The notes: generated by a model from the letters alone, not told the origin. Positions 39,483 to 47,633 are shown, numbered from the stretch's first letter. The stretch: DNA of 64,000 nucleotides from Margaritifera margaritifera (GCA_029931535.1 JAQPZY010001555.1:4123001-4187000); one strand, 5' to 3'. Numbers and translations are program-made.

Positions 39483-39821
39483 ATGACTTCAACATGGGCT
39501 TTGCCTTACTATGGTGAGTGTGACAGTCGCTTGAACACGTTCAAAAAATGGCCTAAAGGGGATCGATTACCCACTGCCATCTCTTTAGCCAGAGCAGGCT
39601 TTGTCTACTTTGAACAGGGAAGTTTAGTGAAATGTTTCAGTTGTGGTGCAAGCATTCGCATGAGTCCTAAAGATTCAGCTCTCGTGGAACATACCAGATG
39701 GTCACCAAACTGTGCTTACCTTTCTTTAGCGTTTCCACGGATGACATTACAATACTTTTCGGATGGTACAGTCGACAGGTATAAACAAGGAACCCCTTCC
39801 AAAGCTAACCCTTCATTCTAA
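39483..39821 (+). CDS. Single-BIR inhibitor-of-apoptosis-like protein 1
   Basis: 112 residues. A baculoviral IAP repeat spans about residues 15-80. It starts SRLNTF with W23, has the GF motif at 39-40, then zinc ligands Cys51, Cys54, His70 and Cys77 (CFSC...EHTRWSPNC). The usual Trp after the CxxC is Met60 here, so one core residue is missing. There is no RING domain. BIR domains bind caspases or IAP-binding motifs, so a role in blocking host cell death is likely, by analogy with insect-virus IAPs. It starts 25 bp after the polymerase stop. Its TAA is followed in the same frame, with no other stop, by the second BIR gene. Confidence 0.88.
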   Translation: MTSTWALPYYGECDSRLNTFKKWPKGDRLPTAISLARAGFVYFEQGSLVKCFSCGASIRMSPKDSALVEHTRWSPNCAYLSLAFPRMTLQYFSDGTVDRYKQGTPSKANPSF

Positions 39822-39860
39822 CTTTCAACGTTAACCAAGAAGCAAGAAGAAGAAAAAAAG

Positions 39861-40397
39861 ATGAGTCACGACTTGGAGTGTGATGCAGTACCATGCAATG
39901 AAACTGATTCTGTACGGTTTGGTATTCCCGATTCACACGTTCAAAAGGATTCCGTAGCTTGTAACATCACCACCACTCATCGACCACCCTCTAAAGAAGC
40001 AGTACGCCCTTTTTGCTTCAGTGGAAATACTAAAGGAACTGGTATTGACGTTAACGACAACAAGGTCAATGTTGGTCCATATTCGCATGTCAGAATACCT
40101 GTGAGTTTACCTGGTTATTCCAAGTATGAAAGTCGACTCGAGTCATTCAAAGACAAGTGGTCAAAATTTCTACAAGGACCTAAACCGGAAGGTTTAGCTA
40201 GATCTGGATTTAAATACGTGGGAGAAGGAGATAAAGTTCAATGTTTCAGTTGTGGTGTGAAACTTCACCATTGGGAGCCTACCGACTCAGCTTACATTGA
40301 ACATGCCAGATGGTCTCCGCACTGTCACTTCTTACCTTTAGTGGCTTTAGAACAGTACGGGTACGATGAGCCAGATGCCAAACAAAAGAAGAAGTAA
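39861..40397 (+). CDS. Single-BIR inhibitor-of-apoptosis-like protein 2
   Basis: 178 residues. About 80 low-complexity residues precede a BIR at 90-160 (SRLESF, SGFKYVGEGDKVQCFSC). The zinc ligands are Cys128, Cys131, His148 and Cys155, and the core Trp138 is present, so this BIR looks more canonical than its neighbour. The tail is basic (KQKKK). It lies in the same frame as the first BIR frame, and the 39-bp gap holds no stop. The pair therefore resembles a tandem BIR1-BIR2 protein cut by one TAA, or a duplicated gene. It is probably an anti-apoptotic accessory gene acquired from a host IAP. Confidence 0.88.
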   Translation: MSHDLECDAVPCNETDSVRFGIPDSHVQKDSVACNITTTHRPPSKEAVRPFCFSGNTKGTGIDVNDNKVNVGPYSHVRIPVSLPGYSKYESRLESFKDKWSKFLQGPKPEGLARSGFKYVGEGDKVQCFSCGVKLHHWEPTDSAYIEHARWSPHCHFLPLVALEQYGYDEPDAKQKKK

Positions 40398-40409
40398 AAA
40401 ACAAATTCC

Positions 40410-40667
40410 ATGGCGGAGGAGAATACTTCTTTAGAAGAATACATTACTGGTTTACCTTTGGAGTTGCAAGAACATATTTTTCAGTATATACCTCCTACCT
40501 TAGAAGATCGCATTTGTGACTTGCCTTTGAAGTTACGAAAACGGATTTACGATGAGTTGGTTCAGATTCAAGTGAAACGTAAACTTCAAGTGATTCCTCG
40601 ATTTCAATACTATGGCTACTTTCGCCGCATCAGAAATCTGATTCTGAACAACGACTATCACCAGTAA
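40410..40667 (+). CDS. F-box-like small protein, copy 1
   Basis: 85 residues. Residues 13-28 (TGLPLELQEHIFQYIP) look like the core of an F-box (LP-EL---I---L). A second similar motif, CDLPLKLRKRIYDEL, lies at about 35-49 and is followed by a basic helix (IQVKRKLQVIPRF). F-boxes recruit targets to SCF ubiquitin ligases, a common trick of large DNA viruses. Here the match is by eye and the domain is short. The gene starts 12 bp after the TAA of the second BIR gene, in the same frame. The following gene repeats the second motif. Confidence 0.6.
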   Translation: MAEENTSLEEYITGLPLELQEHIFQYIPPTLEDRICDLPLKLRKRIYDELVQIQVKRKLQVIPRFQYYGYFRRIRNLILNNDYHQ

Positions 40668-41015
40668 TCTTGAAGAATACAAAGAAATATACTTCTTTCC
40701 AAATCGGAAACTTTACCCAAGTACATTTGTGGCATGCCTTTGGAAGTGCGCCAAAGGATTTACCGAGAGTTTGTCAAGATCCAAGTGAAACGTAAAATCA
40801 AAGTCATTTCTCGATTTTTAAACTATACCCTCTTCCAAGGGCATAGAAGAATGATTATGGGAAACGTCTATCGCTACTACTATCCTGAAGGAGACTGTCT
40901 CAAAAGGTACCAACCTTGGGAGCCTGGCTATAAAAACATGCCACCCAAGATACCTACCTTGGCCATCGACCCCTATAAAGAGGCGGCACGTCTGTACTGT
41001 TCAGGTCACTCGTGA
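40668..41015 (+). pseudogene. F-box-like protein, copy 2 (degenerate)
   Basis: From 40734 the frame gives a CGMPLEVRQRIYREF motif and IQVKRKIKVISRF, clearly a duplicate of copy 1. Upstream (40670-40733) a different frame reads NLEEYKEIYFF, resembling the start of copy 1 (SLEEYITGL), so a frameshift separates them. The end (LYCSGHS) falls in a partial duplication, where a 5-bp length difference puts the rest out of frame relative to the second unit. Possibly non-functional. Confidence 0.55.
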
Positions 41016-41160
41016 AACGGATTCCGTGGAAGGAAGTCAAACATGAGCATTCATGCTTTATCGGTACACGTCAAGTGTCTATTGGGCAGCCTGGCTATAA
41101 AAGAATGGGTATGCCTGAACTCTACACGTCACTCGTGAAACGGATTCCGTGGAAGGAAAT
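40921..41160 (+). repeat. Partial tandem duplication carrying GCCTGGCTATAAAA
   Basis: AGCCTGGCTATAAAA occurs at 40921 and 41088. TCACTCGTGAAACGGATTCC with the following GTGGAAGGAA occurs at 41006 and 41129. The two units differ by indels. The TATAAAA inside each copy could be a core promoter as well as coding sequence, since each is followed by an ATG within 20 nt. Confidence 0.8.
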
Positions 41161-41654
41161 CACAGATCATGTTCAGACCTTAGAGGATTATAAAAAAGTG
41201 ATACAAGAACTGTTTCCATTGAATTTTGGACGTTATGTGGTGTGTGTCTTAGTGACTGCTTATCTTGGAATTCGTTTTCCAGGACATTCGTTGTGGACTA
41301 TTTTTGAGGACAAGTGTTTGCCTTGGATTCTTTTGGAGGATCCGTGGTTGTTTTGGACTCAATTGTTGAGTTCCAAAAAACAATATGGCCCTGTGTTCTT
41401 TTTTGGACTTAGTAGAAGAAGAAGACTATAAAAACTTGATTTTATCAGTACACGAAAGAAACATTGTACGTAAAGCGTTGAGAGTGGTGATGAAAATCAG
41501 TGAGGAACTTCCATGTGAAGAAGACATTCGTCACACTTTATCTGTTTATAAAACATTTCAAGAAGTGTGTTTTGCTAGTGAGTTACACCAACACCTTTTC
41601 AATTGGAAAGATGTACGACCCTGGAGAAACCTTGGTTTCCAATATTGGCTATAA
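41012..41654 (+). pseudogene. Hypothetical membrane-associated protein, frameshifted
   Basis: The first frame (to about 41390) carries the repeated LYTSLVKRIPWKE segment and a hydrophobic stretch, FGRYVVCVLVTAYLGI. A second frame, open from 41385, continues with an acidic/helical segment (DLVEEEDYKNL, ISEELPCEED) and stops at 41654. A small shift near 41390, next to a T-run, joins them. ATG candidates are 41105 (in GYKRMG) and 41111. I do not recognise a family. It lies in the accessory block between the BIR genes and the ATPase and may be an interaction protein. Confidence 0.45.
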
Positions 41655-42009
41655 GAAGTGGCTCAGTTTGCCAAAGATTTGGCAACTTGTCCATAAGGGT
41701 CCAAAAGTGAAAAAATGGGAACCTCCATGGGAAACCCTGAAAGAAGAAGAAGTACCTGACACCACTGTGGTTCAAATACCTCTTGAGGAACACAACCCTT
41801 CTTTACCACCGTCGTCAGAGGATTCAAAAACAAAGACGAGCAGAAGAATACCACCACCCCAAGCAGTGCCTAGGCCTTCCATTTTTTCTAGGACACGAAA
41901 CTATTGTTGTACATTGACGTGTTTATATGACAGTTTGATTGTTTCAGTAGGAGCCTTAATTGTGTACCTGATGATTTTATTTTGCTATTTTATCACTCGT
42001 TGGCTTTAA
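41611..42009 (+). CDS. Tail-anchored membrane protein, hypothetical
   Basis: 132 residues from the ATG at 41611 (MYDPGETLV...), overlapping the end of the previous frame. A Trp/Lys-rich first half (YKKWLSLPKIWQLVHKG) and a Pro/Ser-rich linker lead to one C-terminal transmembrane helix (SVGALIVYLMILFCYFI), which ends nearly at the C-terminus. The longer open frame upstream to 41500 overlaps the preceding gene and is not used here. The family is unknown. A tail anchor suggests an endomembrane location. Confidence 0.6.
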   Translation: MYDPGETLVSNIGYKKWLSLPKIWQLVHKGPKVKKWEPPWETLKEEEVPDTTVVQIPLEEHNPSLPPSSEDSKTKTSRRIPPPQAVPRPSIFSRTRNYCCTLTCLYDSLIVSVGALIVYLMILFCYFITRWL

Positions 42010-42085
42010 TGACTTGTAAAAAAAAAATGTTTGGTTGTGTTGTTTTTTTTTGTTTTTTTTTTTTAAAATAAACGTGTATGAAACG

Positions 42086-42093
42086 TATAAAAT
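42086..42093 (+). promoter_or_regulatory. TATA box of the ATPase gene
   Basis: TATAAAAT, 47 nt before the ATPase ATG at 42140, after the previous stop and a T-run. Confidence 0.7.
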
Positions 42094-42139
42094 ATCTTGG
42101 GTCTTTTGTCTTCTTCTCAAAAATCTTCTTACCTTAGAC

Positions 42140-42889
42140 ATGGCTACATCATCTTCTTCTACCTCGTCTACCTCCTCTTCTGCTTCCTCTGTGGTTAAAG
42201 TGATTGACGAAAAGTTAGATCGTCAAAGTTGGAATGCTTTGTATCTGCGCCATCCATTTAACATGTTGATTGCTGGACCGAGTGGTTCAGGCAAAACCGA
42301 ATTTGTCAAACGTTTGATCGAACACAAAGCTGATTTGTTTGATCGTCCACCTCAACGTATCGTGTGGTGTTACAAAGAGTGGCAACCGTCTTACACGTTA
42401 TTGAAAGAAAGTCAAGGAGAAACCATTTCGTTTGTGGATGGTATTCCTCACGAAGACGATGGAATTGTGTCTGACGTGACTCAAACTCAATTGGTTATTT
42501 TTGATGACATGTTAGGAGAAGACGAAGAAGAAATTAAACTTTGGTTTACACGAAAAGGACACCATCGTAATGCTAGTATTGTCTACATTACTCAAAATTT
42601 ATTTCAACAAAGTAAAGCCCATCGTACCATTAGTCTGAATGCTCATTACGTGGTCTTGTTTAAAAGCCCCAGAGACAAATCTCAAGTACAAGTGTTAGCC
42701 AAACAGTTAGGGGCTCCTTGGCTCAATTATGCGTACGACGATGCCACTCAAACCCCTCACGAGTATTTACTCATCGACTTAAAACCTACCACTCCTGACT
42801 ATTTGAGATTTCGTGCCCAATTGTTTCACCCTTGGGGTCAAGAAGGTGGTCCTGTCATTTACACGTCCCCTTCAGCCCATTTTTTTTAA
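42140..42889 (+). CDS. ATP: FtsK/HerA-type genome-packaging ATPase
   Basis: 249 residues from ATG 42140. The open frame reaches back to 42035, but the TATA box at 42086 argues for this start. After a Ser/Thr-rich leader of 20 residues comes the Walker A GPSGSGKT (residues 46-53), which binds ATP phosphates. The Walker B VIFDD is at 119-123. A TQN sensor-like motif lies near residue 154, and an Arg-containing RDKSQV segment near 178. The family pumps viral DNA into the capsid. Length is normal for Polintons and the frame is intact. It lies at the head of the structural gene block. Confidence 0.93.
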   Translation: MATSSSSTSSTSSSASSVVKVIDEKLDRQSWNALYLRHPFNMLIAGPSGSGKTEFVKRLIEHKADLFDRPPQRIVWCYKEWQPSYTLLKESQGETISFVDGIPHEDDGIVSDVTQTQLVIFDDMLGEDEEEIKLWFTRKGHHRNASIVYITQNLFQQSKAHRTISLNAHYVVLFKSPRDKSQVQVLAKQLGAPWLNYAYDDATQTPHEYLLIDLKPTTPDYLRFRAQLFHPWGQEGGPVIYTSPSAHFF

Positions 42890-42896
42890 AAAAAAC

Positions 42897-42904
42897 TATA
42901 AAAA
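42897..42904 (+). promoter_or_regulatory. TATA box of the 42944 gene
   Basis: TATAAAAA, 39 nt before the ATG at 42944, directly after the ATPase stop. CTACGTCA follows at 42911. Confidence 0.7.
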
Positions 42905-42943
42905 CAGCCACTACGTCATTTCTGTCTCACACTCTTTTGAGAG

Positions 42944-43513
42944 ATGGCTTCCTTTCAACCTCATCCTTCGGCTAAATTGATTCGTGCTTTGTATGGCATC
43001 AGTCGTGAAAAAAATGCACAAGTCCGTGCTCATTTGTTAGAAGCGAGTCTTAAAGAAGTGTTACGATGGTTTACTTTGACAGCACGTCAATTACTGCAAG
43101 GCAGCATTCACATCCCTCATCAAACTTAACGTTTTTTTCAAAAACATAAAGGGGCATTGTCACAACTGGCTGATCCTAGAATCGATTCACGGACTAAAAA
43201 ACAAATCATTTTAACTTCTGGTGGAAGTGGTTCTTTAGGAGGGGTTATGATTCGTTCCCTTTTGAAATGGGATCCTAATGCCCAAACCAAATCACCTAAA
43301 AAGAAGAAAAGTCCAAAGAAGAAAACCAGCCCAAAAAAAAAAAAAAAGTCACCCACCAGAAAAAGAAAAGTCGTGCCCAGAAGAAGAAGAAAACCACACC
43401 TACCACCACCACCACCACTAGCACCCGCCGTAAAAGAGGTACTGCAGCCAGGACGCAAACGTACACCCGCAAAACACCACCCTTATCATCACCATCACCA
43501 CAACAGTCCCTAA
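42944..43513 (+). pseudogene. SPKK-rich basic (core-like) protein, one in-frame TAA
   Basis: 61 codons from ATG 42944 to a TAA at 43127-43129. The same frame then continues without other stops to TAA 43511-43513 (190 codons in all). The first part is helical with aromatic residues (LIRALYGI, LRWFTLTARQLL). The middle has LTSGGSGSLGG. The last third has SPKK-type units (SPKKKK, SPKKKT, SPKKKKK, SPTRKR), followed by poly-Arg, poly-Pro and a His-rich end. SPKK units are the DNA minor-groove motif of histone H1 tails. A DNA-condensing virion core protein, comparable in role to adenovirus core proteins, is the likely job. The TAA may be a mutation or the end of a shorter gene. Confidence 0.7.
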
Positions 43514-43887
43514 TGATGACGAGGTCTCCTTTTGCGTCCACATCATCTTCCTCTTTGTCTTCTTCACCACCTTTTACCATGATGCCTGTCAAACCAGACT
43601 TAAGATCCGTGTTTCCTAATTTGATGCAAAAATGGAAACCTATTTCGAAAGTCACCCCGTCGGGACCGTCGACTTCAGCTGATTTAGCCATGGCAGCAGC
43701 CACCAACAAAGCACCATCCCCTAAAACCAAAGTCCAAGAAAGAACTGGCATCTTACAAAGTTTAGTGGATTTATCCAAAGAAGAATTGAGACGATTTAGT
43801 CCTTTGAAAACACCTCAACGTCGAGTGAGACCTGTCGTGAAGTTGGTACGTCGTGCAGACAATCAGTGGAGACGTATTCCAGTATAA
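43513..43887 (+). CDS. Hypothetical virion-associated protein
   Basis: 124 residues. The start overlaps the previous stop by one base (TAATG), as in tightly packed late genes. A Ser-rich start is followed by a hydrophobic/basic stretch (FPNLMQKWKPISKV), an Ala/Ser/Pro linker, a helix (ILQSLVDLSKEELRRF) and a basic end with alternating Arg and Val. No family recognised. The position among capsid genes and the basic C-terminus suggest a minor virion protein. The TATA box of the next gene overlaps its stop codon. Confidence 0.65.
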   Translation: MMTRSPFASTSSSSLSSSPPFTMMPVKPDLRSVFPNLMQKWKPISKVTPSGPSTSADLAMAAATNKAPSPKTKVQERTGILQSLVDLSKEELRRFSPLKTPQRRVRPVVKLVRRADNQWRRIPV

Positions 43888-43890
43888 AAT
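43883..43890 (+). promoter_or_regulatory. TATA box of the 43938 gene
   Basis: TATAAAAT, 47 nt before the ATG at 43938. It overlaps the stop codon of the preceding gene. Confidence 0.75.
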
Positions 43891-43937
43891 AGAAGGGTGA
43901 AATACCAAAGACTTCAGACTTACTCCTCACCTCTAAG

Positions 43938-44351
43938 ATGGCTCCCAAGCGTGCACACCACCAAAAAAAGAAGAAAACCAAAAAAGGACGACTTCCACCT
44001 CGTCTGGCTAAACATTGGGATGTCTTGTCTGTTTTGACCAAATCCAATCCTCCCATGCGAAAACAACTCATTAAAACAGCCCCTAAAGAAATCATCGATA
44101 CCGTGTGTGAATGTTGTTTGAACGTGTTGAAAGGAACGGTACCTTTGTCCAAGATACAGAAACAAAAATTAGGGAAACATCGGAACGTTCTTCGTCAAAT
44201 GGTAAAAAAGAAAATACCTCTTCAACAAAAGACAAAAATGTTGGTGCAACGAGGAGGATTTCTACCTATGTTTATAGGACCGTTGTTAAAAATAGCCGCT
44301 CCTTTGTTAGGAACGATTGCTGGACCGCTTTTAGGAGGGGTCATGCGATAA
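43938..44351 (+). CDS. Conserved small Polinton protein (basic, hydrophobic tail)
   Basis: 137 residues. The start is Lys-rich (HHQKKKKTKKGR). The middle has a helical part with an ECCLNVLKGTVPLS segment, then a basic KHRNVLRQMVKKKIPLQQK stretch and LVQRGGF. It ends in a hydrophobic Gly/Pro tail (MFIGPLLKIAAPLLGTIAG). From memory, this layout (basic HR-LR-LA-KK-SL-KK, then VQ-GG-FL, then a hydrophobic tail) is a recurrent small late protein of Polintons. QRGG-F resembles a cleavage site of adenain proteases, so the tail may be released during maturation. The function is not established, but a virion or membrane-active role is plausible. Confidence 0.75.
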   Translation: MAPKRAHHQKKKKTKKGRLPPRLAKHWDVLSVLTKSNPPMRKQLIKTAPKEIIDTVCECCLNVLKGTVPLSKIQKQKLGKHRNVLRQMVKKKIPLQQKTKMLVQRGGFLPMFIGPLLKIAAPLLGTIAGPLLGGVMR

Positions 44352-44424
44352 CCAAAAAAAAAAGAAGATAAAAAGGACCACCCTTCTCTGAAAAGACCAC
44401 ACCTTTTTGGTACCTTTGGATGAA

Positions 44425-45039
44425 ATGGAAGGACGAAAACTGACTTTAGTACCTTACAAACGATGGATGGAATTTCATCGTTGGAACGAACAACGGATAC
44501 CTCATTTACCACCCAATCCTAATCTCAACGAAATGTCTCAGTTACAACAAGAATTACAATCCCTGATGGAACAAAACAATGTGTCCGAAACAGAAAAATC
44601 CCAACGGTACGGTCAACTTTTACAACGTCTACAACTCTTTCGTCAAAAAGCGGTCGACGAAACAGCTCCACCCACTCTGAGAGATTTTAAGACCCTAATG
44701 AAAAGCGAACCTAAAGTCACCACCACCACTAAAACAGACACCGGTACAGGGATGACCGTCAAAGAAGAAAAAGAAGAAGAAGAAGAAGAGTTACCAACTC
44801 CACCTCTTAAAAAGAAAAAAAAGTTAGCCACACCCAGTGGGATAAAAAAGATGTTGTTTACCCCATTACCCTCAGAAAAGAAAAAGAAAGAAGTGAAGTC
44901 AGAAGTCAAAACAGAACCGATGACCCCTGTTCAATCCACATCTTCTTCTTTTACCCCAGTGGCACGTCGGACACGTAAACAACAATCCAAAAAGATACCT
45001 CACGAAGAAAAGAGCATTGGGACTTGGTTGTGTTATTGA
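44425..45039 (+). CDS. Conserved Polinton protein with LVPYKRW start and coiled coil
   Basis: 204 residues from ATG 44425 (the frame opens slightly earlier at a TTG) to TGA 45039. It begins with a short strand/helix, KLTLVPYKRWMEF. A coiled coil (LQQELQSLMEQNN) and a YGQLLQRLQLF segment follow, then a Glu run, Lys runs (LKKKKK, EKKKKK) and a Thr/Ser-rich end. An N-terminal LVP-E-Y motif followed by a Y--LL-RY helix recurs in uncharacterised late proteins of Polintons, from memory. A weak TATA-like GATAAAAAG lies about 55 nt upstream. The role is unknown, possibly a capsid-associated protein. Confidence 0.7.
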   Translation: MEGRKLTLVPYKRWMEFHRWNEQRIPHLPPNPNLNEMSQLQQELQSLMEQNNVSETEKSQRYGQLLQRLQLFRQKAVDETAPPTLRDFKTLMKSEPKVTTTTKTDTGTGMTVKEEKEEEEEELPTPPLKKKKKLATPSGIKKMLFTPLPSEKKKKEVKSEVKTEPMTPVQSTSSSFTPVARRTRKQQSKKIPHEEKSIGTWLCY

Positions 45040-45046
45040 GAAAATC

Positions 45047-46155
45047 ATGGAGAAACGGTTAGCTAGCCTTTATTACAATCCTGGTCATGCTGCTGGTTAC
45101 ATAGGAGTTCAAAAATTATATCGAGCTGCTAAAAGTAAATTGAAAAGTGTACGTTTACCTGAAGTACGACGATGGTTACAAGAACAATCGACGTACACGT
45201 TACACAAACCCATTCGACGTAAATTTTCTAGAAGTACCACTCAAGTGGAAGGCATCGATCATCAATGGCAAGCCGATTTAGCCGACGTCTCTCATTTAGC
45301 CACTTACAATCGTGGTCACAAATATTTGTTTTGTGTCATCGACGTGTTTTCCAAATTTGCTTGGGTCGTGCCTTTGATCTCTAAAAGCAGTACCGAATTG
45401 GTACGGGCCTTAAAATTGGTCTTGAAACAAAGTGGACGTCAACCTTTACGATGGCAAACTGACAAAGGTACCGAATTTCTAAACCAAGCTTTTCAAAAAG
45501 AATTGAAGCAAAGACAAATTCATTTTTTACTACCGAAAATCCTGAAACCAAAGCCAGTATCGTGGAACGTTTTCAAAGAACTTTGAAAGAACGCATGTGG
45601 AAATATTAACATACTCTCAAGTACATCGACGTGTTACCTCGTTTGGTTAAAGCGTACAATCAATCGTACCATCGTAGCATCGGATGTGCCCCCGAAGAGG
45701 TCAGCCCTGAAAACGAAGTGACCGTCTTTGATAAATTATTTGGTTCACCCCAGAAAAAAAAGAAGAAGAAGAAAACCTTGTTGGAGTTAAAGACGGGAGA
45801 TTGGGTTCGCATCGGAAAAACCAAACGTACTTTTGACAAAGGTTATTTACCCAACTGGACCACCGAATTGTTTCGTGTCACTATCCACGTCCGTGGACGT
45901 GATCCTCCCGTCTATAAATTGGAAGACATGCACGGTGAAGTACTCAAAGGAACATTTTACTTGCCTGAGTTACAACGAGTGACTAAAAAAGAAGACGCCT
46001 TGTACGACATCGAAAGCATTCTCGAACAAAGAACACGGAAAGAAGGTAAACGTCGAGTAGAAGAAGTCAAAGTACGTTGGAAAGGATATCCCCCTAGTTT
46101 TGATTCTTGGATTGCTGCTTCTCAAGTCGTCGACTATAAAAAGAAAAAGAAGTAA
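45047..46155 (+). pseudogene. INT: Retroviral-type integrase with chromodomain, frameshift plus stop
   Basis: From ATG 45047, the open frame beginning at a TTG further upstream. A Polinton-type N-terminal region is followed by the catalytic core, with first Asp77 (QWQADLAD), second Asp139 (WQTDKGTEF) and a third acidic residue in the ETKASIVERF segment. The frame changes near 45530, and a TAA lies at 45607-45609 in the new frame. The rest then reads LVKAYNQSYHRSIG, an SH3-like segment (GDWVRIGK, FDKGYLPNW) and a C-terminal chromodomain (YDIESIL... VRWKGYP..FDSW). The enzyme inserts the element and makes 6-bp duplications. A chromodomain would steer insertion to methylated-histone chromatin. 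Its TAA end is three codons from the next ATG, in frame. Confidence 0.93.
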
Positions 46156-46164
46156 ACTAACAAC

Positions 46165-46608
46165 ATGCCATTCAACACAGCAGCAACCCAGACTTCAACG
46201 ACTCCTTCGCAGAGTTCTTCTCTTCAAGAATTACAAAAACAACCGCTTTGGGTGTGGTGTGGAGAACGTGTGCCTAAAAATCAAATCGTCTTTTTCTGCC
46301 AAATCTTTGTAGTGTATTGTGTCATCGGAGCAGCTATTGCCAATTTGAGTTTACAACAAGGAGACAAACAATTGTGGACCATTTTACTGAGCAGTTGCAT
46401 CGGTTATCTTTTACCCAGTCCCTCTTTGAAATTTACGACAACGACGGACAACAGTCACCACCAGGAGAGTACGAGCAACGCCAGTCCACCTTCTTCTTCC
46501 AGTCACCACCACCAAAATACCAGTCCTCTTTTGGAACCTTTTGAACATCATTCTTCTTCTGTCCACTTGAGTGACTCCTCGGACACCAGAACCACTTTGG
46601 AACTATGA
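46165..46608 (+). CDS. Conserved Polinton two-helix membrane protein
   Basis: 147 residues. A Thr/Ser/Gln-rich start is followed by two hydrophobic helices: about 50-71 (VFFCQIFVVYCVIGAAIANL) and about 79-95 (LWTILLSSCIGYLLPSP). A Ser/His-rich, probably exposed tail follows. The pattern LYIVI-A-INL then LW-LLSSC-GY-LPSP is, from memory, a hallmark of a small membrane protein in Polintons. The topology would place both termini on the same side. The ATG of the penton gene overlaps its TGA stop (ATGA), typical of coupled late genes. It may help virion assembly or entry, which is inference. Confidence 0.8.
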   Translation: MPFNTAATQTSTTPSQSSSLQELQKQPLWVWCGERVPKNQIVFFCQIFVVYCVIGAAIANLSLQQGDKQLWTILLSSCIGYLLPSPSLKFTTTTDNSHHQESTSNASPPSSSSHHHQNTSPLLEPFEHHSSSVHLSDSSDTRTTLEL

Positions 46609-47633
46609 ATGACCAATTTTATTTAACGTTACCTAGTGACAGTTCCATGGATGTGTTTCCCAACAACAGATTATGTTGTTTCACCACCAAATTACCTCAA
46701 TCCATCCAATTGGATCACGATGCTCATTGGGAAGTGGGTTTGGTAGAAATCATTCATCCTACGCAAATCATGAACATCAACAAAGGTCAAAACACTATCG
46801 TCGTGCAAATCTTGAACAAAAATATACAAGATGAATTAGAAAAAAACGATCCTAAAATCTGGGAAGGAGACAAAAAAAATCCAGACATAAAGGGAGCATT
46901 CAAAAAGTTTTCAGATTAAAAAAAAGAAAAAGATTCTGACATAAGGGTCTTTGGGCATTATACCCTGAGAATTCCTACGGGGTATTATTTGAGTAGCCGA
47001 CATTTGTGGGACACCCTTGAGTCCACCATTGAAAAGCAATTTGGTAAAGCCTTGGAAATAAACCAAAAACATGTACGAATCGGTTTCAATGAGGTGGCAC
47101 GCCGTTTCCACATAGAATTTGCTATGTTGGATAAAGCTAATGGTGAATTCATTGACGACAAAACTGCTAAAGAAAGAAACATACCCTCCGAGGAGAGAAG
47201 ATTCATGAGCATCGAATTTTCTTCTGGATTGTATGCCATTTTGGGTGGAAATGAAAAGTATACCAATCGAAACATCTCAACTGACATAGAATCCGCAGAT
47301 GCTTTTAAACACCCTTTGGAATTGAACATAGGACTGAATTTAATGTTTGTGTACTCCGATGTGGTAGAGTACAACGTGGTGGGACACACATCTGCTCCCT
47401 TACTAAGAGTCATTCCTTTCAAAGTGGATACTGCTGCTGGTGCGTACGAAGAAGGTGGAAACACGTTTCACGTTCACCGTGAATTTGTACATCCTCATTA
47501 TCTTCCAGTCAGTAAATCGTATTTTGACAGTGTCCACATTAGTATAAAAGGAGATTTGGGACAAGATGGACCATTCATTGACCAAGGAAAAGTCACGGTG
47601 AAACTACATTTTCGAAAAAAACAAGTTCTCTAA
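46605..47633 (+). pseudogene. PX: Minor capsid (penton-type) protein, one in-frame TAA
   Basis: The N-terminal FYLTLPSDSSMDVFPNN, a TKLPQ segment and WEVGLVEI are signature words of Polinton penton (single jelly-roll) proteins. The frame has a TAA at 46917-46919 inside an A-rich, Lys/Glu-coding stretch. It then continues without other stops to TAA 47633 (343 codons in all, a normal length). The second part includes LRIPTGYY, a beta-rich middle and a FIDQGKVTVKLHFRK end. If the stop is real, only the first 104 residues are made and no capsid vertex could form. If it is an error or read through, the protein is complete. Confidence 0.88.

Noticed and set aside
43296..43778. Minus-strand frame opposite the SPKK protein (160 codons)
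   Set aside because: Shadow of the plus-strand Lys/Ser/Pro codons. Phe/Val runs, no start context, and it overlaps two better-supported genes.
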